Positions 43,530-52,325 of a stretch of 64,000 nucleotides of DNA are shown in pieces. Position 1 is the first letter of the stretch. Every line of letters starts with the position of its first letter. The translations under genes were made by a program, and so were the position numbers. Source of the DNA: Pseudomonas putida (GTDB lineage: Bacteria > Pseudomonadota > Gammaproteobacteria > Pseudomonadales > Pseudomonadaceae); assembly GCF_028682635.1 (NCBI RefSeq), contig NZ_JANHLK010000016.1, forward strand, positions 1 to 64,000, read 5' to 3'. The notes below the pieces were generated by a model. The model had not been told where the DNA came from and searched no databases. It was given only the letters and a program-made list of their open reading frames with translations.

Positions 43530-44588
43530 TCAAACCGCCAAGCGAGAGGTAGAGCCAATGACATTTTCCAGCACGCTGAAGTCGATCCAGTCCCGCACAT
43601 CGAAACGGCGTGGGATGAAGTCCCAACGATGCAGGAAATCGGTGAAATCCTGCAGCGCTTCAATGGAGCGGCCATCGAGCGTGGTGCGTAAACGCCGATG
43701 GGCGTCTTCGCCATAGGCGGCGGCGACCCAGTACTCGCTGGTGTTCAACTCCCGTGCAAGAAAGCGCCGGGTTTCATCCGGGTTGGCCCAGGCCCATTGT
43801 TCGGTGCGCAGCACGGTATCGACAATCTTCACACTGGCATCGAAATGCTCGTGTAGCAGGTGCGTGTCCACGGTCAGCGTCCGGGGCGTGCCATTGTTCG
43901 AGCGGATCAGTGGATCAGGGTGGGAGCCGGTATCGCCCACCACCTGCAGTCCGAACTCATTGGCCAGGTGCACGGCATGCGCGCCCTTGAGAAAGATCGC
44001 GTCGATGTCGCCGCGCAACAGCCCGATCAGCTCGTTGTTGCGACGGCTGAAGCGAGAAACCCCGAGGCTGACCTCCGAACCGAACACATGCTGCTTCTGG
44101 TCGTCGCTATAAGTACCGCCATAGGGATAGTCCACCAGTTCGACATCGCAGACCTCCAGGCCTTCGAGCTTGAGCGCGTTTTCCAGCCCGCGCAGGGCCT
44201 GGGCGCGGGTGAAGTCGATCTGCACGTTGGCCCATTTCGGTATGCCGAAACGACGGTTCTTCAGGTCGCGAATGCTCTTCACACCACTTTCCGCGGTGGT
44301 CAGGATCAACTGCACCTCGTCGCTCCAGGACAGTCCCAGCACCCGGGTCTGCACGCCGCTGGCGTAGGCCCAGATGGCGGGGATGTTGCCGCCGTGACGC
44401 ACCGAGTTTTTCAGGTGATGGTCGTAATGGGCTTCGCGAACTTCCCGTTCACTGGACTCGCGCAAGGACTGAATGTTGGTACCGAACGGCAGAAAGGCTT
44501 GCGCCAGTCGACCGGACTGCACCGCGATGCCAAGCCCGGTGGGGACCGGGCTGTGGGTATACCAAAGCGTATCGAGTGGTTTGCTCAT
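43530..44588 (-). CDS. DszB-like protein with Ser in place of the catalytic Cys
   Basis: A 352-residue protein with the periplasmic-binding-protein-like fold shared by SsuA-type proteins and the sulfinate desulfinase DszB, but with no signal peptide, so cytoplasmic. The DszB-type opening TLWYTHSPVPTG puts S13 where DszB has catalytic Cys27; H54 and R64 (HYDH..., VRHGGNIP) keep the His60-x9-Arg70 spacing. Its two paralogues here have Cys. The known C27S change inactivates DszB, so this copy may bind rather than cleave a sulfinate, or use other chemistry. It is third in the operon after a monooxygenase and a paralogue, 36 bases apart. Confidence 0.7.
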   Translation of the reverse strand: MSKPLDTLWYTHSPVPTGLGIAVQSGRLAQAFLPFGTNIQSLRESSEREVREAHYDHHLKNSVRHGGNIPAIWAYASGVQTRVLGLSWSDEVQLILTTAESGVKSIRDLKNRRFGIPKWANVQIDFTRAQALRGLENALKLEGLEVCDVELVDYPYGGTYSDDQKQHVFGSEVSLGVSRFSRRNNELIGLLRGDIDAIFLKGAHAVHLANEFGLQVVGDTGSHPDPLIRSNNGTPRTLTVDTHLLHEHFDASVKIVDTVLRTEQWAWANPDETRRFLARELNTSEYWVAAAYGEDAHRRLRTTLDGRSIEALQDFTDFLHRWDFIPRRFDVRDWIDFSVLENVIGSTSRLAV

Positions 44589-44624
44589 AATGGCCTTCAG
44601 TTCGAATCCATGAGATCTGGCGGG

Positions 44625-45677
44625 TTAGCCTGCCAGTGCGGTGTTTGTTGCCAGCAACCCTTGCAGCGGCCGGTGATCGATCCAGTCACGTACATCAAAA
44701 CTGTTCGCAATGAAGCGCCAGCGATGCAGGAAGTGGGTGAAATCCTGCAAGGCCTCGATCGCCTGCTCATCCAGTTCGGTACGTAGGCGCAGGTGAGCGT
44801 CGTCGCCATAGGCGGCGCTGACCCAGTACTCGCTGCTATTGGTTTCGCGGGCCAGGTAGCGACGGGTTTCCTCTGGATGGGTGTGCGCCCAATGCTCGGC
44901 GCGCAGCACCGAATCGAGGATGCCGCTGGCGACGTCGAAGTGGTTTTCCAGCAGGTGCAGGTCCACCGCCAGCGTGCGAGGCGTGCCGTTGTTGCTGCGA
45001 ATCAGCGGGTCGGGATGGGCGCCAGTGTCGATCACCGTGTGCAGGCCGAACTCATGTGCCTGGCGCGCCGCACTGGCACCTTTGAGGAAAATGGCATCGA
45101 CCTCTCCGCGCAACAGGCCGACGAGTTCAAGGTTGCGTCCCTCGACCCGCTGCGTACTGATCGGCGTGCCATTGACGGTGCGCACCTGCGGATCGCTGAA
45201 GGTGCCCTCATAACGGAAGTTCACCAACTGCACATCACCGACCTGCAGGCCTTCCAGTTTCAGGGCGTTTTCCAGGCCGCGCAGGGCCTGGGCGCGGGTG
45301 AAGTCGATCTGCGCACCCGCCCAGTCCGGCAGGCCGAAGCGGCGTCCCTTGAGGTCTTTCACGGTGTTGATGCCGCTGTCGCCACGGGTCAGGATCAGTT
45401 GTACTTCGTCGGCCCAGGACAGCCCGATGACCCGGGTTTCCCGACCCTGGGCCCGGGCCCAGATGGCCGGGATGTTGCCGCCGTGGCGTACCGAATTGCG
45501 CAGGGTGTGATCGAAATGCGATTCGCGAACCACTTTGTCGGTGGACTCGCGCAGCGACTGGACCTGTGTGCCCAGGGTGCCGACGGTTTCCTGCAGCCAG
45601 CCTTTTTGCACAGCGATGCCAAGCCCGGTGGGGACCGGGCAGCGGGTGTACCAGAGGGTGTCGAGGGGGTGGGTCAT
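44625..45677 (-). CDS. DszB-like sulfinate desulfinase homologue
   Basis: A 350-residue cytoplasmic protein (no signal peptide) of the DszB group, which hydrolyse aromatic sulfinates to sulfite and the desulfurised product. DTLWYTRCPVPTG carries C13 at the position of catalytic Cys27, with H54 and R64 (SHFDH, VRHGGNIP) matching His60-x9-Arg70. The start is the ATG at 45677 behind GGGAG; a TTG one codon earlier is less likely. It lies between the SsuD-like monooxygenase (20-base gap) and the Ser-variant paralogue. Automatic annotation as an ABC substrate-binding protein is possible but fits poorly with the missing signal. Confidence 0.7.
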   Translation of the reverse strand: MTHPLDTLWYTRCPVPTGLGIAVQKGWLQETVGTLGTQVQSLRESTDKVVRESHFDHTLRNSVRHGGNIPAIWARAQGRETRVIGLSWADEVQLILTRGDSGINTVKDLKGRRFGLPDWAGAQIDFTRAQALRGLENALKLEGLQVGDVQLVNFRYEGTFSDPQVRTVNGTPISTQRVEGRNLELVGLLRGEVDAIFLKGASAARQAHEFGLHTVIDTGAHPDPLIRSNNGTPRTLAVDLHLLENHFDVASGILDSVLRAEHWAHTHPEETRRYLARETNSSEYWVSAAYGDDAHLRLRTELDEQAIEALQDFTHFLHRWRFIANSFDVRDWIDHRPLQGLLATNTALAG

Positions 45678-45697
45678 CAATCAGTCTCCCGCAGCGC

Positions 45698-46858
45698 TCA
45701 GGCGCTGGCCTTCAAGTGGGTCGCAGGTGTTGCGACAGGGCGTTGGTGCACCAGCGGCAGGACTTCCTGGCCGATGCGCAAGGCTTCCTCCAGGTGCGGA
45801 TTGCCGGCCAGGATGAAGGTCGAGAATCCGGCGTCGCGATATTCCACCAGGCGTTCGGCGATGTTCTGGTGGCTGCCCACCAATCCCACGGTCGGTCCCG
45901 GTTTGGCCTTGGCAAAACCGGCCCACAGGTTCGGGCCGATGATCAGGTCGTCGAAGCGATCGATGTTCTGGTGGTAGGCGGTTTGCCGTGCCCCGCCGAC
46001 GGAATCGGAGCCGCTGGTAAAACCCTTGGCGACCACGCTGCCCTTGCCTTCGAGTTTGTCGAACTGGCGACGCAGATCTTTCCACGCCAACTCTTCGGTT
46101 TCCCGAGCGAACAGGTCGACCCGCAGGCCGAATCGCACGCTGCGACCCTGTTTATCCGCCAGTTCGCGCACCCGCTCGATGTGTGGCTTGAGCTTGTCGA
46201 TGGGCTCGGCCCAGTTGAGGTAGACATCGGCGTGCCTGGCGGCGACATCCAGGGCGGCGTCGGAGAATCCGGAGAAGTACACGCCGGGTTTGCGCTCGTT
46301 GTGCAGGCCGTGGGGCAGGGCGCCGTTCTCCAGTTGGTAGATATCGCCCTCGTAGGAGAAACGCTCGTTTTGCCAAAGGCCCTGGATGATGTCGAGAAAT
46401 TCGCCGGTGCGCTTGTAGCGCAGGTCGTGTTCGAGGAAGTCGCCGTTGGCCCGCTGACTGGCCGGATTGCCACCGGTGATGATGTTCCACTCCAGGCGAC
46501 CACGGCTGAGGTTCTGCAGTATCGCTGCCTGTTGTGCGGCGTAGGCCGGCAGGGTCCAGGTGGCCTGGAACGCGATCAGGAACTTGATCCGCCGGGTTTC
46601 CCGGGCCAGGGCCGCCGCGGCAATCCACGGCTCTGGCCCGGTGGGCAGCAGGGCGCCTTCAAAACCGGCCAGTTCTGCGGCTTTCGCGACCTGGGCGATG
46701 TAGTCAATGTAGGTGAAGTCATCGGGTTCGCCATTGGGCAAGCGCCCTGGCGCAATGTGACCCGGGCGGTAGTCCGGGTTGCCGCGATTGTGTTTGTCGG
46801 TGGTCAGCTGCGGACCATCGGTGCCCAGTGGCAGGCGCCAGAAAAATTCAGTGCTCAT
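45698..46858 (-). CDS. SsuD-like FMNH2-dependent monooxygenase (LLM 1)
   Basis: A 386-residue luciferase-like monooxygenase close in length and layout to alkanesulfonate monooxygenase SsuD. Segments FEGALLPTGPEPWIAAA, LSRGRLEWNIITGGNP, YRTGEFLDIIQGLW-like spacing and GLVGSHQNIAERLVEYRDAG are those of the family; GLRVDLFARETEELAW matches the central SsuD block. Such enzymes cleave C-S bonds of sulfonates or sulfones with reduced FMN. It heads an operon with two DszB-like genes, behind a sigma-54 promoter at 46923. The start at 46858 is chosen over upstream in-frame codons that run into the promoter. Confidence 0.82.
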   Translation of the reverse strand: MSTEFFWRLPLGTDGPQLTTDKHNRGNPDYRPGHIAPGRLPNGEPDDFTYIDYIAQVAKAAELAGFEGALLPTGPEPWIAAAALARETRRIKFLIAFQATWTLPAYAAQQAAILQNLSRGRLEWNIITGGNPASQRANGDFLEHDLRYKRTGEFLDIIQGLWQNERFSYEGDIYQLENGALPHGLHNERKPGVYFSGFSDAALDVAARHADVYLNWAEPIDKLKPHIERVRELADKQGRSVRFGLRVDLFARETEELAWKDLRRQFDKLEGKGSVVAKGFTSGSDSVGGARQTAYHQNIDRFDDLIIGPNLWAGFAKAKPGPTVGLVGSHQNIAERLVEYRDAGFSTFILAGNPHLEEALRIGQEVLPLVHQRPVATPATHLKASA

Positions 46859-46922
46859 GGGGTGCTCCTGATTCAGATACGCGTTGCGTCGCGCAGGTGC
46901 GAGGACGTCTTGCCAGGGTGGT

Positions 46923-46938
46923 TGCAACGGACATGCCA
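46923..46938 (-). promoter_or_regulatory. Sigma-54 promoter of the LLM 1 / DszB-like operon
   Basis: Minus-strand TGGCATGTCCGTTGCA differs from TGGCACGNNNNTTGCW at one base, with GG-N10-GC spacing. The predicted start is about 50 bases before the monooxygenase ATG. Confidence 0.75.
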
Positions 46939-47014
46939 TGCCCGGCGAGCGGGGTTTTGGTCAGCAGGGCCGGGCGTTTGGCGGGGGAGTGGAGAGGGAG
47001 GGAGGGCGGGGGTG

Positions 47015-47029
47015 CTGCTGTAGCAGCAG
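47015..47029. promoter_or_regulatory. Putative enhancer-binding site upstream of LLM 1
   Basis: CTGCTGTAGCAGCAG, 12 of 15 matches to TTGCTGGAGCAGCAA, about 80 bases upstream of the sigma-54 promoter at 46923. Further half-sites (AGCAA-TGG-TTGCT) follow at about 47036-47048. Confidence 0.5.
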
Positions 47030-47085
47030 TGCGTCAGCAATGGTTGCTCGGGATGCAGCAGGTGGTTTTCAGGTGATCTGGCAAT

Positions 47086-47165
47086 CGCCATCGCCGGCAG
47101 GCCGGCTCCCACAGAATCGGGGTCACAACGCTGACCTGTGGGGGCCGGCCTGCCGGCGATGGCGG
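47086..47165. repeat. REP pair after the ABC exporter genes
   Basis: Inverted copies with cores CGCCGGCAGGCCGGCTCCCA and GGGGGCCGGCCTGCCGGCGA, lying directly after the stop of the leftward exporter gene and upstream of the LLM 1 promoter. Likely end-of-operon element. Confidence 0.7.
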
Positions 47166-47171
47166 TCGCGA

Positions 47172-49040
47172 TCACGCCGATGCAGTAGCGACGATCTCGT
47201 CAATGGATGAACCGGCTTCGGCACTGCGCAGGTACGTCTGGTACAGCGCCGCATAAGCACCGCCCTGCTCGATCAATTGATGATGCGGCCCTTGTTCGAC
47301 CAGGCGGCCGTGACGAATCACCGCGATGCGGTCGGCGTCGCGGATGGTTGCCAGGCGATGAGCGATGATGATGGCGGTGCGGCCTTCGCAAAGTCGTCGA
47401 AACGCCCGCTGAATACGGCGCTCGGTGTGGATATCGACCGCCGAGGTCGCCTCGTCCAGCACCAGTACCGCCGGGTTCGCCAGGTAAGCGCGCACCAGAC
47501 AGACCAGTTGCCGCTGGCCATGACTCAGGTGCCCGCCCAGCGGCCCGACTTCGGTCTGGTACTGATGCGGCAAGCGTTCCAGCACCTCGTCCGCGCCCAG
47601 CTCTCGTGCGGCCGCAATCAGACTGGCATCGTCGGCAAGGGGCGAGGCCAGGCGCAGGTTGTCGAGGATGCTGCCGCTGAACAGCACGTTATCCTGCAGT
47701 ACCACGCCGATATTGCGCCGCAGCTCCTGCTGGGCGAGGTCGCGTATGTCGATGCCATCGAGTTTCACCGCACCCGATTGCACCTCGTAGAAACGTGTCA
47801 GCAACTGCACCAGGGTGCTCTTGCCGTGGCCTGAAGGCCCAACGATCGCCAGCACTTCGCCGGCGCGGATGTGCAGGTTGAGCTCATTGATCACCGGTGT
47901 CGCAGCGCCAGGATCGTAGGCAAAGCCGACGCGTTCAAAACTCACCTGGCCTTTCGCTCGCCCAAGGTTTTGCACTGTGCTGCTGTCACTGATGTCGGGC
48001 CGGGTGTCGAGCAACAGGAAAATTCGCTGTGCCGATGCCGAGCCGGTGGCGTAGTGCTCGAACAAGTCCGACAGCTCCTGCAACGGCCCGAGAAACAGGA
48101 ACACATAAAACAGGCTTTCCGCGATCTGGCCAACGGTGACATCCGCCTGCGCCAGGCCGTAGGCACCCACCAGCAACAGCACCGCCATGCCGGCCGAGCT
48201 GAGCAGGGCGGTGAACGGTGCGAACCAGCCGGATCGCAGGCTGCCGCGCACCAGCGCCTGATTGAAGTCATCCAGCAGGCCGCGATAGCGTCGCAGGTTT
48301 GGCGTTTGCCGGGCGCACTGCTGCAGCATGCGCGCACCGCTGACGCTCTCCACCAGATGGGCGGTGAAGCGGCTGCGGTTCTCCGCGACCTTCGCCCAGT
48401 TGCGGTGGGAGATGCGCTTGAAGCTCCAGGTCGCCAGCACCAGCAACGGCACGGTGGCAGCGAGGCTAAGGAAGAACCGCGGGTCGATCCGCCACAGCAT
48501 CACCGCCGCCAGCCCGCAGCGCAGCAGAGCGCCGAGCAGCTCTGGCGGTCCCTGGATCAGCAGCGGTTCGAGGGCGTCGACGTCGCGGTCGGCGCGGGAA
48601 ATGATTCGCCCGGCCTTGGTTCGGTCGAAATAGCTGACACTCAAGCCTTGTACATGGGCAAAGACGCGCACCCGCAAGTCGTTGAGCACCCGGATCGCTG
48701 CACTGCCAGCCACGCACTGCGAAACCCCGGCCAGCATGAAGCGCCCGAGCCAACTGAGCGCCAGCCCCAGGCCGAGCCACAGCACCAGACGTTCATCGAG
48801 CAGCCAGTGATCGTCCTGTTGGATCAGCCCGTGGTCGAGCAATTGACGAACGAACCAGGGGCGCATGAACACCGTGAACACCAGCAGCAATTCAATGCCG
48901 ATGACGGCGAAAATGTGTTTGCGAATGGGCCTGAGCAGCGGCAGCAGTCGGCTGAACATGCTGCGGTCGAGGGCCTTCCTGGCCAGCATTTCTTCGATTT
49001 CGATGTCGCTCAGGGCTTTGCCGGCGATTGGGTTAGCCAT
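47172..49040 (-). CDS. Heterodimeric ABC exporter, subunit B
   Basis: A 622-residue half-transporter: six-helix transmembrane domain (about 40-330) and a nucleotide-binding domain with Walker A GPSGHGKST, signature LSHGQRQL (second Gly replaced by His), Walker B VLVLDEATSAVD and switch His in IIIAHRLATI. Walker B Glu and switch His are intact while the signature is altered; subunit A shows the reverse. Together they give one complete and one degenerate ATP site, as in TM287/288-type exporters. It overlaps subunit A by 8 bases, last in the sigma-54 unit starting with the DszC-like gene. Export of a desulfurised product is a plausible role. Confidence 0.82.
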   Translation of the reverse strand: MANPIAGKALSDIEIEEMLARKALDRSMFSRLLPLLRPIRKHIFAVIGIELLLVFTVFMRPWFVRQLLDHGLIQQDDHWLLDERLVLWLGLGLALSWLGRFMLAGVSQCVAGSAAIRVLNDLRVRVFAHVQGLSVSYFDRTKAGRIISRADRDVDALEPLLIQGPPELLGALLRCGLAAVMLWRIDPRFFLSLAATVPLLVLATWSFKRISHRNWAKVAENRSRFTAHLVESVSGARMLQQCARQTPNLRRYRGLLDDFNQALVRGSLRSGWFAPFTALLSSAGMAVLLLVGAYGLAQADVTVGQIAESLFYVFLFLGPLQELSDLFEHYATGSASAQRIFLLLDTRPDISDSSTVQNLGRAKGQVSFERVGFAYDPGAATPVINELNLHIRAGEVLAIVGPSGHGKSTLVQLLTRFYEVQSGAVKLDGIDIRDLAQQELRRNIGVVLQDNVLFSGSILDNLRLASPLADDASLIAAARELGADEVLERLPHQYQTEVGPLGGHLSHGQRQLVCLVRAYLANPAVLVLDEATSAVDIHTERRIQRAFRRLCEGRTAIIIAHRLATIRDADRIAVIRHGRLVEQGPHHQLIEQGGAYAALYQTYLRSAEAGSSIDEIVATASA

Positions 49041-50814
49041 GATCGATCCCTAGCAGGTCGCGGTAGTCCGGGTTGGTGTTGAGCAGTTCGGCATGTGTGC
49101 CGCTGGCGGCGATCCGGCCGTCCTGGAGCATCAGCACGCGGTCCGCCAGGAGAATGGTCGAGAGCTTGCTGGAGATCACCAGCAAGGTGGTGGCCCGACC
49201 CTGGTCGCGGCGCAGCTGGCGAATGTTGTTCAGCAACTGGCGCTCGCTGATGGCGTCCAGTGCGCTGGTGGCGTCGTCCAGGCACAGCACGTCCGGCTCG
49301 CCCAGCAGCGCGCGGGCCAGGCTCAGGCGCTGGCGCTGGCCGCCGGACAGCGTCACGCCGCGATCCCCCAGGGGCGTGGCCAAGCCGTGAGGCAGGCGGT
49401 CCAGCACATCTTCGGCGGCCGCCAGGCGTAAACCCTGGCGCAATTGTTCGTCGCTGGCATTGGGTGCGGTCAGGCGCAAGTTGGCTGCCAGGGTGTCGGA
49501 AAACAGAAAGCTTTCCTGGGGCACCACGTGCACCCGGCGTCTGAGTTCGTCCAGGTCCAGCTGACGAATGTCCTGCCATCCGGCGCTGTCCGACCCCAGC
49601 GACACGCGCCCGCAACCGGCATCGCTCAGGCGCGGCAACAGGCTGGCCAGCAGGCTTTTGCCGGTGCCGGTGGCACCGACCAGCGCGACGATTTCACCCG
49701 GCTGCAAGGTCAGCGAACAATCGTGGAGAATATCCAGCCCGCCGCCGGGCGCACTGACATTGACGTGTTCCAGTTTCAATCCCAGGGGGGTGTCGGGCAA
49801 CCTGGCCTGGCCACTGCGGATGGCCGCCGGTTCGTCCAGCAGTTGCCAGATGCGCTCGGCGCTGGAGCGCGCGTCCGCAAAGGTCTGCATGACGCGGCCA
49901 ATGCCCTCGATGCGAAACACCAGGGTGGTGGCGATCAGCAGCGAGGTGACCAGCTCGCCGATGCCCAATTGGGCGGTTGCCACCAGATGCGCGCCATACA
50001 CCAGGATCCACACATGACCCAGGGCGACGATGGCTTGCGGCAGCGGTATCCGCGAGCTGGAATAGGCGAGTGCCTGACGGGCGTGGTCGGCGAACACCGT
50101 CACTTGCGTGGCGAAACGCTGGATGCGGCTGTGCTCAAGGCCAAAGGACTTGATTACCCGGACACCGCCGATGCCCTCGCTGAGCTCCTGGTTGACCCGG
50201 TCGTAGGCGGCACCCACGGCGCGATCGAGGCTGACCAGGCGTTCGGTCTGACGCACGAAAACCCACAGGCCTGCCACCGTCAGCAACAACGGCACCAGCC
50301 CCAGCAGCGGGTTGTACCAACTGAGCAGGCCAACCGTCGCCAGCACCACCAGCGGTGTTTCCACGACCTGCCGCCAGAAGCTGATCAGGGCATCGCGAAC
50401 CTTGTCGGCATCACGGGTGGTGCGGGTAATCATCTCCCCCATGCCGTGCTGCCAGTGATAACCCAGGTGCAGGTTCTGTACCTGTTGCAGGATGCGTTCG
50501 CGCAGGCGCGTCAGCAGTTCCTGGCTGAGCACCAGTGACCACACGCTGGCGGCGTATTGCAACACGCCACGACCCAGGGCCACGGCGAGCATCAGCCACA
50601 GCCAGTACCAGCCCAGGCTGGCGTCGAGGGTGCCATCGGCCTGGCGCACGACGGCGCGACCGGCGCTGACGTCGTTCACCGCATGCCCGATCAGCCATTG
50701 CTGCCAGACCAGCGCGAGGTTCACGGAAATGAACAGCGCCGCGACCAGGGCAAAGCGCCAGGGCATTTCCCGGTAGATCGCCAGGCAGCGCAATAGGGGG
50801 TGTTTTTCGATCAT
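49033..50814 (-). CDS. Heterodimeric ABC exporter, subunit A (degenerate ATP site)
   Basis: A 593-residue half-transporter with six helices and a nucleotide-binding domain: Walker A GATGTGKS, intact signature LSGGQRQRLSLARA, but Walker B reads LCLDDATSALD with Asp for the catalytic Glu, and the switch region reads VISSKLSTI with Ser for the usual His. It therefore contributes the good signature motif to the partner's active site and carries the weak site itself. The gene begins 1 base after the DszC-like stop and overlaps subunit B. Function in drug or product efflux is inferred. Confidence 0.82.
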   Translation of the reverse strand: MIEKHPLLRCLAIYREMPWRFALVAALFISVNLALVWQQWLIGHAVNDVSAGRAVVRQADGTLDASLGWYWLWLMLAVALGRGVLQYAASVWSLVLSQELLTRLRERILQQVQNLHLGYHWQHGMGEMITRTTRDADKVRDALISFWRQVVETPLVVLATVGLLSWYNPLLGLVPLLLTVAGLWVFVRQTERLVSLDRAVGAAYDRVNQELSEGIGGVRVIKSFGLEHSRIQRFATQVTVFADHARQALAYSSSRIPLPQAIVALGHVWILVYGAHLVATAQLGIGELVTSLLIATTLVFRIEGIGRVMQTFADARSSAERIWQLLDEPAAIRSGQARLPDTPLGLKLEHVNVSAPGGGLDILHDCSLTLQPGEIVALVGATGTGKSLLASLLPRLSDAGCGRVSLGSDSAGWQDIRQLDLDELRRRVHVVPQESFLFSDTLAANLRLTAPNASDEQLRQGLRLAAAEDVLDRLPHGLATPLGDRGVTLSGGQRQRLSLARALLGEPDVLCLDDATSALDAISERQLLNNIRQLRRDQGRATTLLVISSKLSTILLADRVLMLQDGRIAASGTHAELLNTNPDYRDLLGIDHG

Positions 50815-50815
50815 G

Positions 50816-52087
50816 TCATTGCTCTTTGGGGCGGGTGGCGCCCTGTTTTTCCTTGGCGTTGAGGATCGCGGTGTACTCTCCCGGATCGACGCCGTTGAGG
50901 TAGTAGTTGCCGACGTGATGCAGGCGCCAGCGGATTGGGTCGTGGGTGGTGTGGACCCGGGCGTTGCGCCAGAAGCGGTCGAGGTTCCATTTGCTCAGTG
51001 ATGAGCTGGCGCCGAGCAGCGAGAAAATGTCGCTGGAAATCTTCAGCGAGGCTGCATCCGAGTGGGCACGGGCGGTGGCCACCGAGAGAATCAGCTCGTC
51101 CTGCAGAGTCTTGTTGTCCGGGTCGAGTTCGTGCTGGTCGAACACCCGTGCAGCATCGCGCAGCAAGGATTGCGCACCGCGCAGGGCCACGGCGTATTCG
51201 CCGATCTGCTTGATGATGTGCGGCTCCTGATTGGCGTGATCGACGCCACTTTCCACCCATGGCCGGGCGTTGTGGTTGAGGTAGTCCACCGCGGCCGCCA
51301 GCGCGCCTTCGGCGATGCCGGTGTCGATGGCGGCATGGAGAATCTGCGGGAAGGTCAGGCCGGTGCGCTTCATCGGACCTTTGCGCTGGGAAACGAAGCC
51401 TTCGTCGAGCTCGATGTAGTCGAAGATCACCGTGCCACTGACGGAGTTCTTCTGGCCGAAGGCTTCCCAGTCATCCACCAGTGTCAGGCCGGGCGTGTTG
51501 CGGTTGAGCAGCACCCCGGCGCCGCCCTCGTCGCTGGCGGCCGTCAGGGAGATCCACTCGGCAAGGTAGGAACCGGTGGAGTAGAACTTGCTGCCATTGA
51601 GGATCAGCTTGCCATCGGCACGCCGCTCGACCCGGGTCTTGAGCGCGAACTTGTTCTTGCCGCCGACTTCCGCCAAGGCGTTGCCGAAACGTTTGCCAGC
51701 GAGTACATCGCGGATCAGCCGGTCGCGAATCTCATCGCTGTAGCCGGTGAAAATCCCGCGCAACATGACGTTGTGGATTTGCAGCAACTGGCCGACGCCG
51801 CCGTCGGCGACTGATATGAGGCGTACGGTTTCGACGATGGTTTCCACCGAAGCGCCAAGACCGCCAAACGCTTTCGGCACGCCAATGGCGGTCAGTCCGC
51901 TTTCGGACAACAGTTGTGCCTGACGCCAGGGCAATTGGCCGTTCTGGCTGGTGTCTGCGGCGATTTCGGCGATCTCCACAGCTATTTCCCTGGCCGCGGA
52001 AATGGCTTGAGCTTCGCTCTGCAGCAGTCGGATCGGTGCCTGTTCCTGTATCAGGTGCCCGCTGGGGTTGTGTTCGACCTTGCTCAT
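50816..52087 (-). CDS. DszC/SfnC-like flavin-dependent monooxygenase
   Basis: A 423-residue member of the acyl-CoA dehydrogenase fold monooxygenases that includes DszC (dibenzothiophene S-oxidation) and SfnC. Seen: GLTAIGVPKAFGGLGAS, VADGGVGQLLQIHNVM, NALAEVGGKNKF, LNGSKFYSTGSYLAEW and the C-terminal ALRVH-type block WNLDRFWRNARVHTTHDPIRWR, close to the DszC family end. It should oxidise the sulfur atom of an organosulfur compound with reduced flavin. The start at 52087 is chosen over an upstream frame running through a REP. It heads the exporter operon, with a sigma-54 promoter at 52255. Confidence 0.82.
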   Translation of the reverse strand: MSKVEHNPSGHLIQEQAPIRLLQSEAQAISAAREIAVEIAEIAADTSQNGQLPWRQAQLLSESGLTAIGVPKAFGGLGASVETIVETVRLISVADGGVGQLLQIHNVMLRGIFTGYSDEIRDRLIRDVLAGKRFGNALAEVGGKNKFALKTRVERRADGKLILNGSKFYSTGSYLAEWISLTAASDEGGAGVLLNRNTPGLTLVDDWEAFGQKNSVSGTVIFDYIELDEGFVSQRKGPMKRTGLTFPQILHAAIDTGIAEGALAAAVDYLNHNARPWVESGVDHANQEPHIIKQIGEYAVALRGAQSLLRDAARVFDQHELDPDNKTLQDELILSVATARAHSDAASLKISSDIFSLLGASSSLSKWNLDRFWRNARVHTTHDPIRWRLHHVGNYYLNGVDPGEYTAILNAKEKQGATRPKEQ

Positions 52088-52121
52088 TGCTGTCCCTCTG
52101 TCGTTGATCTGCTGATGACCT

Positions 52122-52220
52122 TGTAGGAGCCGGCTGGCTGCGGGCGGCGTTCCGACGATGGCGTCCTTGAGTACGGCGCAAGGCTTGAAGGCCAATCGCT
52201 GGCAAGCCAGCTCCTACAGG
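52122..52220. repeat. REP pair in the leader of the DszC-like gene
   Basis: Inverted copies beginning TGTAGGAGCCGGCTGGC and ending CTGGCAAGCCAGCTCCTACA, 99 bases end to end. It lies between the sigma-54 promoter at 52255 and the DszC-like ATG, so it would be transcribed as part of a long leader. Confidence 0.72.
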
Positions 52221-52254
52221 TTTTGCGGTGTTCTCGGGTGTTGAGAGGGCCTTG

Positions 52255-52270
52255 AGCAAGTTCTGCGCCA
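52255..52270 (-). promoter_or_regulatory. Sigma-54 promoter of the DszC-like / exporter operon
   Basis: Minus-strand TGGCGCAGAACTTGCT matches TGGCACGNNNNTTGCW with two mismatches and GG-N10-GC spacing. It is 168 bases before the ATG, divergent from the promoter at 52466. Confidence 0.58.
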
Positions 52271-52325
52271 AGGGCTTGAAAGCGTGCCGGGCACAGGGTT
52301 TGGTGAAGCGCGAGAAAGGGTAGTG

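Noticed and set aside
52260..52290. Alternative sigma-54 match around GGCACGCTTTCAAGC upstream of the DszC-like gene
   Set aside because: The GG to GC spacing is 11 rather than 10 bases, so the neighbouring 52255-52270 sequence with correct spacing was preferred.
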